Shown here one piece after another: positions 1-11,500 of a stretch of DNA of 25,694 bases. The notes under the pieces are model-generated. The model did no database searches. It saw only the letters and a program-made list of their open reading frames with translations, and was not told the origin of the DNA. Numbering within the stretch: the stretch's first letter is position 1; every line of letters begins with the position of its first letter. Both the position numbers and the translations under genes were made by a program. Source of the DNA: Chromera velia (lineage: Eukaryota > Sar > Chromeraceae); assembly GCA_018398765.1 (NCBI GenBank), contig JAHBMJ010001899.1, positions 1 to 25,694 on the forward strand. The letters run 5' to 3'.

Positions 1-200
1 CCCCTCTCCCCTCCTCCCTCTCCCTCTCTCTTACTTTCTCTCTCTTACTCCCTCTCCTTCTGTCTTCTTCTCCTTCCCCCTCTCTTTCTCTCTCACTCTC
101 TCTTTCTTTTTCTCTCTCACTCTCTCTCTCTCTCACTCTCTCTCATACTTTCTCTTTCTCTCTCTATCTCTCTCTCTATCTGTCTTTCACTTTCTCTCTA
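1..200. repeat. Pyrimidine-rich (CT)n simple-sequence tract
   Basis: The first 200 bases are almost purely C and T on this strand, made of imperfect CTCT, CTTT and TCCC runs. No codon structure is visible. It looks like a degenerate microsatellite cut by the window edge. Confidence 0.9.
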
Positions 201-1004
201 GAAAAGGGTTGGGGGGGGCAAAAATGGAGAGTGTCTGAATGAAGAAGAGCAAAGGAACAATAAAGCTGTACCGCCTTGACCGTGCTACTCTACTACTACC
301 TGCGGCTTCGCATTTGTTTTCCATCTTCGATTTTGAGCAAGCGACTGAAGGCTCGACCAAAGAGCCAGTGCCAAACGGAGAAACCTGACCTAAATCAAAC
401 ATAAGTCGGAGACTGGTGGATGCGTCTGGTCCTGCTGCCTTATAAAAGAGGAAAAACAGTTGGAGAGAATGAATCCATCTCCAACTTTCTCTAATCGTCT
501 CTCACTTTGAACTCTTTTTCTAGCTGCGATTTTAGGCAGCTGCCTAGAAGCTTGACCAAGGAACCGATACCAAGGAGCCGAAGTAGAAATCCATGAAATT
601 GGACAGATCCAAATCTCGGTTTGAGCTCTGGGTGCATTACTTGAGTACAATTTTATCTGTCTGGTAATGATGAAATGCTTGTCATGTGAAATTCAGTTTT
701 TTTAACGTTTTAGTGGTTTTCTTCGTTTGTGAGGATCAGAGAACTTTATCAGGTTCAAAACTGAGTATCAGATTTGTATACTTCCCTGCGATGGTAATAT
801 GGTTCTATGTGGTATTCTAATTCGATCCGGTCCTTACTTAACTCCTCTGTGCGAGAATATGACCCCGAGGCGAGGATTTTTGCAGATCTTGACGAGTCCT
901 CACCTTTTTTTCCCGTGCGTCCCGCTGCTCTATAAAAATAAAAACCGAGGCCCAGGGCCCCGGCATGCGAGTGCGTATGATCTCAGGCAGGCTTTCTAGA
1001 TACT
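201..1004. other. Gene-poor stretch with two diverged repeat copies
   Basis: No convincing gene is seen; short open frames on either strand have no recognisable domain. A segment at about 317-385 resembles one at about 515-585, sharing a CGATTTT core, a TGACC/CGACCAA block and a CCAGTGCC/CCGATACC block at roughly 60-65 percent by eye. TATAAAA words occur at 441 and 931, each preceded by a similar CCTGCTGC or CCCGCTGC word. Whether any acts as a core promoter cannot be told. Confidence 0.4.
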
Positions 1005-1028
1005 GCGGCGTTTACGGTCAAACGCCGC
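1005..1028. repeat. Perfect inverted repeat, 9-bp arms
   Basis: GCGGCGTTT at 1005-1013 is the exact reverse complement of AAACGCCGC at 1020-1028, with a 6-base loop. A CCGCGG-rich segment follows directly. It could form a cruciform or, if transcribed, an RNA hairpin. Confidence 0.85.
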
Positions 1029-1150
1029 GGTGCCGCGGAGCGCCTGAAGGGCGTACCGCAGCGTGTTGTGGTTATAAAACCTTGAAGAAAGGGGGGAACC
1101 GCAGCATGATTGTTCCGGTCTTTACCTTTTCTGAGGTAAGTTGAACTAAA

Positions 1151-1169
1151 TTGATCAGCAATTGATCAA
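1151..1169. repeat. Perfect inverted repeat, 7-bp arms
   Basis: TTGATCA at 1151-1157 pairs with TGATCAA at 1163-1169 across a 5-base spacer. It sits in an AT-rich pocket between two GC-rich blocks. Confidence 0.8.
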
Positions 1170-1447
1170 ATTTATCATTGAAACACCTTAAAAAAAATTT
1201 TGTGGTGCCTGCGGTGCGCAGAAAAAACTGTTTTGACGGTATATGGGGCTATGTCCCAAATGGGAGGGGGCGCCGCCGCGGAGGGGCCTGGAGGGAACCG
1301 CGGCGCAGCCGCGGTGCTAAAAATGGCCGCTCTAGAGAGCCTGATCTCAGGGCCTCTCGGCCGATCTCAGCAGAGCTGAGCTGCCCCCCGAGGCGATATG
1401 CACGGTCGAGCCACGCAATTAACCACCGCGATGCCCCCCGAGGCACT

Positions 1448-1465
1448 CACCCAACTGGTTGGGTG
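1448..1465. repeat. Palindrome, 8-bp arms
   Basis: CACCCAAC at 1448-1455 is mirrored by GTTGGGTG at 1458-1465 around a central TG. Just upstream the word GCCCCCCGAGGC occurs twice, near 1383 and 1432. A TGCATGCATGC-type word follows near 1518. Confidence 0.8.
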
Positions 1466-2393
1466 TATCACGTTATAACATATATACGCACTCGACAATT
1501 AGTAGGCAATTAAGACGTGCATGCATGCGGTTTGCGTGCAGTTTTCTGTTCGCAGTACGTGTGCGGAAGAGAAACGATCGATAGATCAGAGAGCCAGGCA
1601 AGAGCCATTCCTTTCAGACCTTCCTCCACTCAGTCGACAGACACTCTTTCCTGCCCTGCTGATGTGCGGAAGAAGCCCGAAGGCTGTTCTCCTCTCTTGC
1701 AGTCCCGTATTCCAAACAGAAGTCTGCAGCCCCAGCACGTGCACTGGCTCCCTGGGGTTTCCCTCAAGGTTTCTGTGCGTTCCTTGGGCGTTTTGAAGGC
1801 TTCAGAAAACGGAGAAAGCGGTCTCGCTCTGGAGATCTCTGCTTCTTCTCCAACTGCCCCTTCTTTGTCCTTCTCCTGTGTGACTCTGCTTTCGGGTAAG
1901 GGGGACGCTCGGTTCCTTTCTTGCGACTCTCTCGCGACAGACGCAGCTCTCCTCAGCCAAAAGAACGAAGGAGCTGCTGCCCTGACGCTGGCCCTCTTCC
2001 ACGAGAACCTCCTCAAGTTCTTCTGTCTTTTTGAAATTGTCAGTTTGTCAGTCAGTCTTTTCAGTCAGTCAGACGGAGCGAACGACCGGCCCTTAGACAG
2101 GGGACAATCTCCGCAGAGGCCTGCCACAGGCACTGCATGAAAGCACGCGAACACATGTCTCTTCGCATACAGAGGGAGAGAATGGCATTGCGGTGCGTAC
2201 GTACACACAGGGGGACAGGTCGAGCCCACGCGAGTTCCACCGTCCGCGATCCAGTGTACATGTCGTCTTCTTTCTCCTTCCATGTTCCTTTCCTTTTCCT
2301 CTTCCTGTCAAACCCCTTAAACTTGGAAGGAATGAGTAGAGCGAGAAAGTTAGCAAACGATTCTCATCTCCCTTTTCTCTGCCTTCCTTCCAG
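1466..2393 (+). other. Unassigned stretch with a 207-codon open frame
   Basis: An open frame runs from 1517 to 2140 on the plus strand, with an overlapping 128-codon frame on the minus strand. Neither has a motif I recognise. The plus frame is Ser-rich and could be a 5' exon or leader of the gene that follows. However, the natural GTCAGT donor near 2039 would leave phase 0, which does not match the frame entered by the acceptor at 2393. The stretch is therefore left unassigned; it may be a 5' UTR exon. Confidence 0.25.
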
Positions 2394-2398
2394 AGAAG

Positions 2399-4044
2399 AT
2401 GGAGAAGCCCCAGACCCTCAAATCCAAGAAGAGGGTCATGCAAGACCTCAGAGAGTAAGCCAATTGAGCATCTATTTCCGGTCTGTGTCTGTATGGTTGC
2501 ATTCACTTTGAACTCACAAGTCTTCAGGCAGACAAGTGCGGCAAGAAAACCCTTTCACAACGTCGTGTTTGTCTCAGTGAATGTAAATTGGTGCATCTCT
2601 TTGAGCAGAGTGTTGCCTGTCTTTGACGAATTCAGAGTGTTGTCTGTGTGCAGCAAGCCAGGGAAATCTCACAATCGATCGCCTTGGCTTTATCAAAGAG
2701 TCTTTGACGTCAGTATACAGCTAGGGTCTGCTGGATCGACGGTAGAGAAGGGACAGCCGACCGATCGATGATGCTGATTTAATTTTTGAAGGTTCAATGG
2801 AAAGGGACAACCTGCAGTGAATGGTTTGATATGAGAGCAGACTGCATTTTTTTGGTACACGCTGATGGATTTATCTTCTGCAAGTGCAGCGACGAGGTCC
2901 AGGCCGACGAGACGGCAACGAGAGAAGAGGAGAGCCTGGACAGGTCAGCCAGCGGGGGAGCGATAAGGGGGGAGATAATCATCAGCAACAATGAGTTGTA
3001 AGTTTTGGTCTTCTCCTCCTGAGAACAGAAAGGAACTACTGCAAAGGTGAACCATCATGCCATCGCCAACTTACTTCATCGAAGAGCATTCCAGATAAGT
3101 ACACACAGGATTGTCCTTCTCCAAACCTTGTCTTCGACTGCTACATTGTACAGGAGCAGAAGCCGATTGTGCTGGTGTAGCTTCTGAAGGTCTCATGAAA
3201 AAGGAATAAAGGATTCCGTGTGACAACGGATTACCTTTTGCTTTCATTTCACGGTGTGATTTTCGTTTCCAAATGCAGTGCGCAACTTCAAGACGACAGC
3301 GCCGAGATGAAGTGAGTCGGTGGGAGGGGGACTGGGATGGGTTGAGCTCTCGATCGACCAGCAAATCTGAAGTGTGAATCGACTGCTTCTCTGTCAAAAA
3401 TGAAAAAAGCATCCATCACCCAATGTGCAAGAAATGGGTGGCAGAGAACATGCGGAATGCTGCTATGAGAAAAAATGCATCCGGACTTGAATCGATCGTC
3501 TGCGGGTGAAAAACGCCCATTCACCCCGAAGTGTCTTCCTGTTTTTTCTTCCCATTATCTTCTCTGATAGTCGCTGGCAGTTAGAGAGAAAAGGGAGTGG
3601 CTGCAAGGTGTAAAATGAGTCAATGATGGGAAAAAACGACCCGGTCGATGATGACCTAAAATTCGGTTCTTTTGAGCCATAATTTGAGGGAGTATGCCAA
3701 TCTCGTCTGAGATTCCGTCAGAAACCATAATAAAGTCTGATAGAACTAAAGCGATCAGACATCTCCAGTGCACAATCAATCGCTCGATCGAGTGCGGCGC
3801 GCCCCTTGGACCTTCTCAAATGCGACTGGTGAGCTCTTCATGATTTCTAGCCCCCTTCTTTGCCTGACGTGAGTGTCCCCTGCGCATAAACGGGCATGGT
3901 AGATGAATCTGACTCTTGGCGACCATGTAGTTATGAAGAAATCAATGGGACACTTGCATACTGGTGAAAGTCGGGGAAGGAAGGACTCCTTCAAAGCTAC
4001 TGCAGTGGCTTGCCTACCTGAGAAGCAATTCAAAGGGGGGAGTC

Positions 4045-4088
<44 letters not shown>

Positions 4089-4147
4089 CGTGTGTGTGTG
4101 CGTGTGTGCATGTGTGTGTGTGTTAATATGTGTGTATTTGTGCATGT

Positions 4148-4181
<34 letters not shown>

Positions 4182-4193
4182 TGTGTGTGTGTT

Positions 4194-4235
<42 letters not shown>

Positions 4236-4236
4236 G

Positions 4237-4326
<90 letters not shown>

Positions 4327-5670
4327 GAGAAAGAAAGAAAGAGAAATTGTGTCCCAATCTTCTAGATGGACCCCTGGGAGGACTGCTTGCGTTTTTGCCG
4401 CCCCTCTCATTCATTTCCTCTTTTTGTTCACCCTTTCGATCCTCTCCACTCCACTAGCCGAATCCCTAAGTGACGGATGGAAATTCACGGACATAGGATG
4501 ATATCAATGGAAGATTCCCATGCTGTTTCCGCTCTTCGTCCTGCTTACCCACTGAAAACACCAGCACGCATTTCTGTTTCTGCCGCAGTCTCATAGCGAT
4601 GTTTGCGCTGGCAACTCATTCATGATTGCTCTTTTGTTAATGCAATCTACAGACAAACCAAGCAGTCAGGTGGAGAGAAGAAGCTCAGCTGATGCATAGA
4701 ATGACCTCATGTGCCAGTGCACAAAAGAAAGCAGACAGGGAAAATGGTGGAGTGTCTCAACTAATCTCATACCTGTTTGCCTGTCTGATGCCCTCTTTCG
4801 CTCCTTGCACCACCATCCCGACCAAGTGTGAGACGAAATCTGAGCTGAGCCTCGCGGACTAATGCCAAGCGCGACGCTTCCCCTTTGCGCCTCTTCTCAA
4901 GAGGTCAGGAAGTTCATCTTGCTCCTGCCTTCTCCCGGAGTCCTGGTTTCTCTCTGCTTACCCGTCTGCCCCTTGGCCTCTAAATCTGCCTCTCCAATGC
5001 GTCTCAGCCTCTCTGCCTGCAAGCCGCTGTACGTCCATGCACCTTCTAGGTTTCTCTGCTGCTTGTTTCATAGGTTTCTACATACTCTCTCCAAATCACT
5101 ATTTGTAATGGATCAACTGAGGGCATGAAGTCAAAGGCAATCACCTCTCCAAACAGCTGCTCTGACATCCTCCGTTGTGCGTTCAGGCCATCAGCGACGT
5201 CGTGGAGCTCTTCCTGGAGATCGACGCTTACTGCTATCATCCCCTCGTTTCCAGAGAAAGGGGACATTTGTCACGCCCCGAGAAAGGGGTCCTGATGCAC
5301 GCCTGCAGCATCGGGAGCTGCTGAAATCGTCTCAAATGCTGAGACCGGGTCGAAAACCAAATTGAATAAAAGAATCAAACAAAAGGAAACACTGATGGAA
5401 GAATTTTACGACGTATGCTGTGCGTCGAATTAAACCTGTGTGCCTGTCCTGAGATGATCTTGTGTTCTGTGCAGGGCTTCGAGTGGGTCATCGTCTCTGT
5501 TCCGCCAGCAGAACAGGCTGCCCCCTCTCATCTCGAGTAGAGTGGCGGCACAGATGAGCAGTTCGTGTCCGCGTTTGTGGAGAGAGGAGATGCGGTTGTC
5601 AGACGAGACAGCCAACCAGAAGGCAGAAGAGTTCCGTTTGAAGTTGATGCAAGCGAATTTCGAGAATTTC
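2399..5670 (+). CDS. Putative 5' exons of the SAC3/GANP-family gene
   Basis: Four candidate exons join in one frame: 2399-2454 (start ATG, donor GTAAGC), 2890-2997 (donor GTAAGT), 3279-3311 (donor GTGAGT) and 5475 onward. Each junction breaks the codon after two bases, and each acceptor ends GTGCAG or ATGCAG, which supports real splicing. The product is hydrophilic and charged, starting MEKPQTLKSKKRV, with an acidic EEE stretch and a Glu/Lys-rich end; no domain is recognised. SAC3-type proteins often have a disordered N-terminus, so it plausibly precedes the SAC3 core. The exon starting at 5475 stays open for 65 codons, then meets TAG at 5671. The same frame reopens and continues to the ATG at 5698. 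The long third intron (3312-5474) carries a composite microsatellite. Assignment to the downstream gene is inference from frame and phase. Confidence 0.45.
4051..4345. repeat. Composite microsatellite (GT)n-(GA)n-(GAAA)n
   Basis: About 215 bases of slightly interrupted GT repeat run into about 28 bases of GA and then GAAA units. Predicted proteins here are only Cys/Val or His/Thr dipeptide runs, so it is not coding. It lies inside the inferred third intron of the SAC3-family gene. Alternating purine-pyrimidine DNA of this length can adopt Z-form, and the purine part is a mirror repeat. Confidence 0.95.
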
Positions 5671-5697
5671 TAGAGGGACAGAAAATGGGATGCGGCC

Positions 5698-7267
5698 ATG
5701 GGTATTCCCCTTCCAGAGCTCATTCCTGAGCACGGAAACAGAACCAAGAGGGTTCCTCCCCGTCTACCTGAGACTCCCCAAGGAATCAAGAATCCTCACC
5801 ACTCTCAAAAGAATCCGGTTGTGAAAGACGAGGCACGGGAACCTCACGTGAGGGGGGGAGACGTTGAGGTCGTCAGGGCGATGATTTCCGAACGCGAGTG
5901 GCTGGAGGGCCTCGGACTGCCCAAACCAATACCTGCACATCCGTCAGTTGCATGGATGTTCTTTCTGTTCATTTTTTCTTTTTTGTACGTTTTCGCTGGA
6001 GTAGGCCAACTTCCCTTGAATTCATACTCCTTGACGGATTTGTGTATCTTCGGGCATGCCTTCTTTGTGATTCAAATGTGCTCTTCTCTCCGTCCTGCCT
6101 GCGCTGCTTCGATTGTGTTGCGTTACTGTTTCTTTTTGTCGGTTGGTTTCCCAACCCGGCACCTTTCTTTTGTTTCTCCACTGTGGACCACTGCTACATG
6201 CGTTTCGCTTTGAAGCTTTGAAAACACACAAAATGGCCGTTTTGCTGCTAAGCCTTTTTTCTCACGCAGTCCGAAAAACTTGAAACCACGAATTTGACTG
6301 GCCACGTTTTGTTTTTTTCTGGACGCAGGCTGGAGAAAAAGAGAAACGTGGGCATCCAGAAGGAGTGGTGTATGTCGAGATTTACCCGGTCTGTAGGTGC
6401 AGACGTGACGGGTATGAGGGAAGATCAGGAACCAGACACCCAGCGGCCCGTGAGGTCTTTGAACTGGTGTCGGATCACCATCGATTGGATGCTGCGGCAT
6501 GTGCTGGACTACGACCAGTACAAGGAGCCCGAGTTCACGTTCGAACGAGATCAGACTTTCGAGGACATCTACGGGTACCTGCGAGATCGGATGCGTGCGT
6601 GCTTGCAGGACATGAAAAGGCAGTCCGGCAGCTTCACGTCCAGGGCAGCACAGGAATGCCGAGAGATCGCGTTGCGCTTCGCCATCCTCTCGGATGAGTT
6701 CCTCTGTTTCACCAATAGTGAAGCAAAGAACAGAAAGCAAACGATCGACCGGATCTTCGAGGCCGTCTCTGCTCTGAAGGACATGTATTCCAAGACAGAG
6801 AGACACTTCGAGGCCAACCCGACGGACGACCGGACGAACCCGTTGATGTGGATGTCTCCCTTCCAGGCAGAGATGTTCTCGTACTTCCTCATCCTCTCTT
6901 GCTCCTCGCTCGTCTCGGTCCGTCGGTTTTCTCTCCTCCATCTCCCTCAAGTCATTTCTGGAGCTGTGCATGTTCCCATCTTGCTGATTCATTCACGATT
7001 CGTCTGACCACTCTCTCCTGTCTTCTGCCCTTTCCCTCTTCCTCTCACTCCCCCGCGCGTATTGGTGGATCTCTTTCACCTTCATGAGTCGATGGTTGAA
7101 AAATAATTCTGTCTGCGTCTGGCCGGTGCATTTTTTTCTCTCTTGTGTCATCCCTCTCATTTTCTTGCTCTCACTTTTCAATGAAATTCAATGTGATCTC
7201 CTTGTGTGCCTCCCCAATGTTTCTCCTCTTCTTTCTTTTCTTTCTTTCTTTCTTTCTTTTCTTTCTT

Positions 7268-7298
<31 letters not shown>

Positions 7299-7395
7299 GT
7301 CTGTCTTTCTTTCTTTCTTTCTGTGTCTGTCTGCCTTCCTGCCTGCCTGTCTCTCTGTCTGTCTCTCTGTCTGTCTGTCTGTTTGTCTGTCTGTT

Positions 7396-7456
<61 letters not shown>

Positions 7457-7508
7457 GTGTCTGTCTGTCTGTCTGCCTGCCTGTCTGTTTGTCTGTCTGT
7501 CTGTTTGC

Positions 7509-7543
<35 letters not shown>

Positions 7544-7552
7544 TTTTTTTTT

Positions 7553-7589
<37 letters not shown>

Positions 7590-7772
7590 GTTGCAGTCGA
7601 TGGATAATTACCAACGGGTTCCCGAGAGACTGCGCAACCACCCGCGCATCATCTTCGCGAACCTGGCCTGCAGGGCGGTCCTCACGCAGAACTTCGCCCT
7701 GTTCATGCGACTCCTCAAGGCGGCAGACGTCCTGACTGCGTGCTGCATTGGGGTGGTGGCGGCCACCGTCCG
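5698..7772 (+). CDS. SAC3/GANP-family protein, core exons
   Basis: Three exons are supported: 5698-5942 (donor GTCAGT), 6329 to 6911 or 6917 (two in-frame donors, GTCTCG or GTCCGT) and 7597-7772 (donor GTCAGT). Phases agree at both junctions. The product matches the SAC3/GANP helical domain. It has the entry segment with WCMSRFTRSV and a QRPVRSL block, and the GYLRDRMRACLQDM helix equivalent to the family's R-x-I-R-K-D region. It then has ECREIALRFAILSDEF followed by VSALKDMY, SPFQAEMFSYFLIL, and a final NFALFMRLLKAADVLTACC helix before AATVR. Family members scaffold TREX-2 or related PCI complexes that couple transcription to mRNA export at nuclear pores. The MCP-type motif usually found upstream was not seen. 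The last exon ends after two codon bases, so at least one more exon is required. None was recognised before the retrotransposon at about 8480. Start at 5698 or in the upstream exons is unresolved. Confidence 0.82.
7228..7590 (+). repeat. Intronic polypyrimidine microsatellite (TTTC)n/(TCTG)n
   Basis: About 360 bases of TTTC and TCTG units, with TCTGTTTG and TGCC variants, fill the end of the intron before the exon at 7597. The final TTTC run reaches within a few bases of the TTGCAG acceptor, so the microsatellite itself serves as polypyrimidine tract. Open frames across it encode only Leu/Ser/Cys/Val or Phe-Leu-Ser repeats. Confidence 0.95.
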
Positions 7773-8480
7773 GTCAGTCAGTCGTGTCGATCAGTCGATC
7801 GATCGATCGATCGATCGATGCATCAGTGTGCGTCTGGTGCAGGGGCAGGCTCGTGCACATATGGTGGGTATTGCAGACGTGTTGAGAAGGCAGATGGACA
7901 GACCGGCAAAGACACTGGCAAGCACAGTCGCTTTCACTGGTTTCAAACTGCGCGCATCAGAGATGAGTTCATATCAAGCTACACAGCAGTCTGAAGAGGG
8001 GGACAGTAACAAACACCAGATGCATCATTCAATCCACCTTTTCGCTCACAGCGACCGAACTGTTTGCGTAAAGGTGAGGGGGGAGTTGAAGTGACGCAAC
8101 GCAGGCCTACGCTAAGCATCCAGATTGACGGACAGGAAGCGACAGAGCATCAGGGCAGGACCCACACGCACTCAGAGGCGGTGGGCCTGGCGGGCCACAG
8201 AGACCTTCGCGGGCCAATCGATGGAGTTTGCAGAAGTAAGGGCACGGCTCTATGTACGTATGCATGAATTAAATGAATTAATTTATTCTAAGCATATGCA
8301 GAGCAAATACATGCAGGCACTTCACGTTCCTGCATGCAGAGTCAATGCAAGTCTCTTGATTGAACGAATGTACAACACAGAACCAAGCTGTCAATCCCTT
8401 CTGCACGAATGCCTGATTAAAGCCTACAAGCCCAACAAGGGCTCTAAAGTGAGCAAATAACCTCTTTTCTACTGTGGTTT
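7773..8480 (+). other. Sequence after last SAC3 exon, with a (CGAT)n tract
   Basis: The intron opens with GTCAGTCAGTC and continues into a CGAT repeat at about 7795-7820. Candidate exons can be drawn, for example 8052-8073 after a CTCACAG acceptor or from 7877 after TATTGCAG. None encodes anything resembling the SAC3 C-terminal segment. An open frame at 8125-8460 has no recognised domain. The stretch may be intron interrupted by the retrotransposon, or a decayed gene end. Confidence 0.4.
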
Positions 8481-8500
8481 TATAGTTTTTTTCTTTTTTA

Positions 8501-11500
8501 AAATGCCTAGAAAAGAAGAGAGGACAAAAAGAGAAGAAAGGAGGGAAAAGACTGATCTTCAAAGAAACAGAAGAAGAAGAGGATAGAATAAGACCCAGAT
8601 GGAAAGGGACTTTCACACGAAGAACGAAAAGAGAATTCATAGAAGAATTGGACAAGAGAGTCACCATAAAGAAGATAGGGGAGGTATTCTGAGAAGCAAA
8701 TGGTAGGAAGAAAGGAGAAACAGTAGAGAGAGAAGCATTAGAAAGAGAATACAAGAAAATGAGACAGGTAAGGGAGGAAACATATAGGTGGGCACTGAGG
8801 CAACAAAAGAAGAGGGAAAGAAAAGGGAACGGAGAAGCCTTAGAAGCCGATGAGTCAGTGAGAATAGGAAAGGCAGAGCAAAGAAGAATAAGAGCACTTC
8901 AAAGAAAAATCAGAAGGAAAATGAAAAACTTGAAACAGAAGAAAGGCGAGGGGACAGAAAGAGGGCAAGAAGAGAGATGGCAGAAAGAATACGAAGAGAG
9001 AAGAAAACAACCAGAAGAGGTAGAGAGAGAGAGAGAGGATCAGGATTGGGAAAAGGGAAGCATCTAAGGAAACAATAAGAAAGGTGCAAAGAATAAGGAA
9101 GGAAATAGGAGAAGGAGGATGCTGGAGGGTCTGGAGGAGACTAGGAACAGAAGACAAGAAGAGAGAACCGAGGAGGATGAAGTACAGTCTCACAATGGAA
9201 CAAGTTACGAAAGGATGAGAAAAACAGACAAAGCTCCTAGACGATGAAGTGGAAACAGAAAAGAAAGAAGAATGCAAAAGATGCACAGCAGTAAGAGAAA
9301 AGAACACGAAGATAGCTACCGAAAAGGAAGTGAGGGAGGCAATGAAAAAAGTAGGGAATCCTAAGAAAGCTGCTAGAAAGGATGGAATGCCTCTAGGTCT
9401 GCTCAGGTTGCATGAAAAATCTCAAGTGATGGTGAATGTATATGCTGATTTGATTAATGCATCTTTTCTTTATGCGTGGTGGCCAGAGGGATGGAATGAT
9501 TTACCGGTAACGGCATTGGCGAAGCCTGGCAAGTCATAGGCAGTGATGGGGGGATGGAGAAACGTGCACCTAACATGTGCAGACATAAAATGGGGGGACA
9601 CGATTCTCGGTAATAATGTAGAGAGAGAAGCAAGGCAGAACCCATGGCAGTTTACATATAGAAAGAAAGGAGGAACATGCGATGCGATCTTTCTTCTTTT
9701 GTTTGTGATTGCCCACCATCTCTCTGTGATTGTGGCCCTCATTGATTTCACTCAAGCTTTTGATGAAGTCAGGCATAGCAAGCTTGAGCAGCAACTGAGA
9801 GAGGCAGGGGTTTCAGAGGAGCTAATCCGATGGGCCCTGTCATCGCTCGAGAAAGTAAGAGCAAGAGTGAAAGGAACAGGAAAGTGCTATCCAGAACAGA
9901 TAGGGACGAAACAAGGGGGGTCCAGTGGGCCCACTTTTTTCAAAGGATACGTATATGACCTGTCAGAGAGAGTAAGAAAGGAAAGGAGGGCTGGGAGAAG
10001 GAGAATAGGAGAACAGGGAGAAAGACCGAAAGTACCGGTCGGAGAGGATGGGAGGTGGGTAGATTTTTTTTCCGTATTATTTGCAGACGATACGACTTTG
10101 CTTGATGCAACAGACAGAGAATTGAACAAACTGCTGGAGGGATTGAGGAAGTACGCAGAGCCGCTCCGTCTCCTCTTTTCTGATAAATTGAGAGTACTGA
10201 GGTTTGGAAGGCAAAGGCAGACAGAAGAGATCAGAATAGGCAGCATGATACTGAAAGAAGAGAAAGCACAGCCATTTTTAGGTCTGGTTCTTCCCTCAAA
10301 CTGCGACCTCGATGTAATGATGGCAGACAGAGCAGTGAGAGCAGAGAGATGCATGCAAAGATTGATAGGAAAGTTAGCCAGAGAGCCAGCTGTGCCGCCA
10401 GCAGAATGTTTTCATTTATTTAATCAGACGGTGCGTGCAGTGTGGATGTATGAATGCGAGATATACCCATGTACAGACAGGGCCTGTGCAGAATTCGACA
10501 AAAAATAAAGATGCTTTGTGAGGTGGGTCTTGGGGCTAAGGAAGACAGAAAGCGCAGACACTATATTGATGGAGGGGGGGATGTTTCCAATTAACATTGA
10601 AGTGGCAGAGAGGACGATCAGATGGGCAAGAAAGGCACTAAAAGAAAAGAGGAAGGAGGCGATTGGGCAGGCTGTCATTCATTGCTTGAGAGGAGGAGTA
10701 GAGGATGAACTGAAGAGGGGAAGAAGAACAGAGTTGCATCCCTTTCACTTCTTTTTGCACTTGAAGAAATGCACACAGACGCTATTCACAGAGAGAGGCC
10801 TTCATCCTTTTTCAAAAGAGAAGCTTGCAGGCCAGCCAGGAGAGATAGGGACACATGCAGTGAATGAAAGAGTAGATAGGATAGAAAGATGGATTGTAAG
10901 CAAGACAGATAAAAAAATAAAAGAGAAGAAGAAAGAAATCTTTAGGTGGAGAATTGAGAGGGGAGTGAGAGAGAGAGATGGAAAAGAGAGAGAAAAAGGA
11001 AGAAAAGTCCATATGGCACACATACACCGAACAAAAGCAAACAGAAACAGATTGCAGCTCACTTTGTTTGAAAAGGTGTCAGAAGAAAGACCAAGAGAGG
11101 GAATGAAAATAGAGAAAGAAAAACTGGGACGGGGGCCCTTTTCTTATAGAAAGGTAGCACCAAGAGGAGAACATAGAAGGAGAGCAGCCTGCAGAGTAGG
11201 AGACAGGACGTTAGCGGGAACAAAGGGAAAAGTGCCAGAAAAAGGAGGGGAGAGAGTGCCATTGGAGGAGAGACTCTGCCCTTATTGCAAAGGATGGATG
11301 GAAACAGAGGTGTTGGAGGATGAGATCCATATGCTGACTGAGTGTCCGATTTATGATAGAGAAAGAGCGCATATATATAGAACATTAAGAGCAGACTGGA
11401 ACGAGGGAAGAGAAAAGAGAGCAAGAGAAGTTTGTAGAGAGAAAAGAGAAGGACAAAGATGAAGACTGCACACTGAGGCTCTGTTCAAATTCTTGATGAA

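Noticed and set aside
3903-4501. Cys/Val-rich and His/Thr-rich open frames
   Set aside because: Pure translation of the (GT)n microsatellite and its flanks.
5177-5365. Possible extra exon near the frame reading ELFLEIDAYCYHP
   Set aside because: It has a plausible acceptor (GTTCAG near 5186) but its open frame is phase 0, while the upstream exon at 3311 needs one base to complete a codon, and no domain match was recognised.
6123-6992. 289-codon minus-strand open frame
   Set aside because: It lies antisense to the SAC3-domain exon, whose plus-strand product matches a known family; the minus product has no recognisable motif.
7084-8094. 336-codon plus-strand open frame as one protein
   Set aside because: Most of it translates the intronic TTTC/TCTG microsatellite. 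Only codons from 7597 to 7772 are SAC3 coding, and the remainder is after a splice donor.
9537-11462. Stop-codon recoding in the LINE RT
   Set aside because: All three stop codons occur in the frame, and host genes here end at or avoid them normally; degeneration is simpler.
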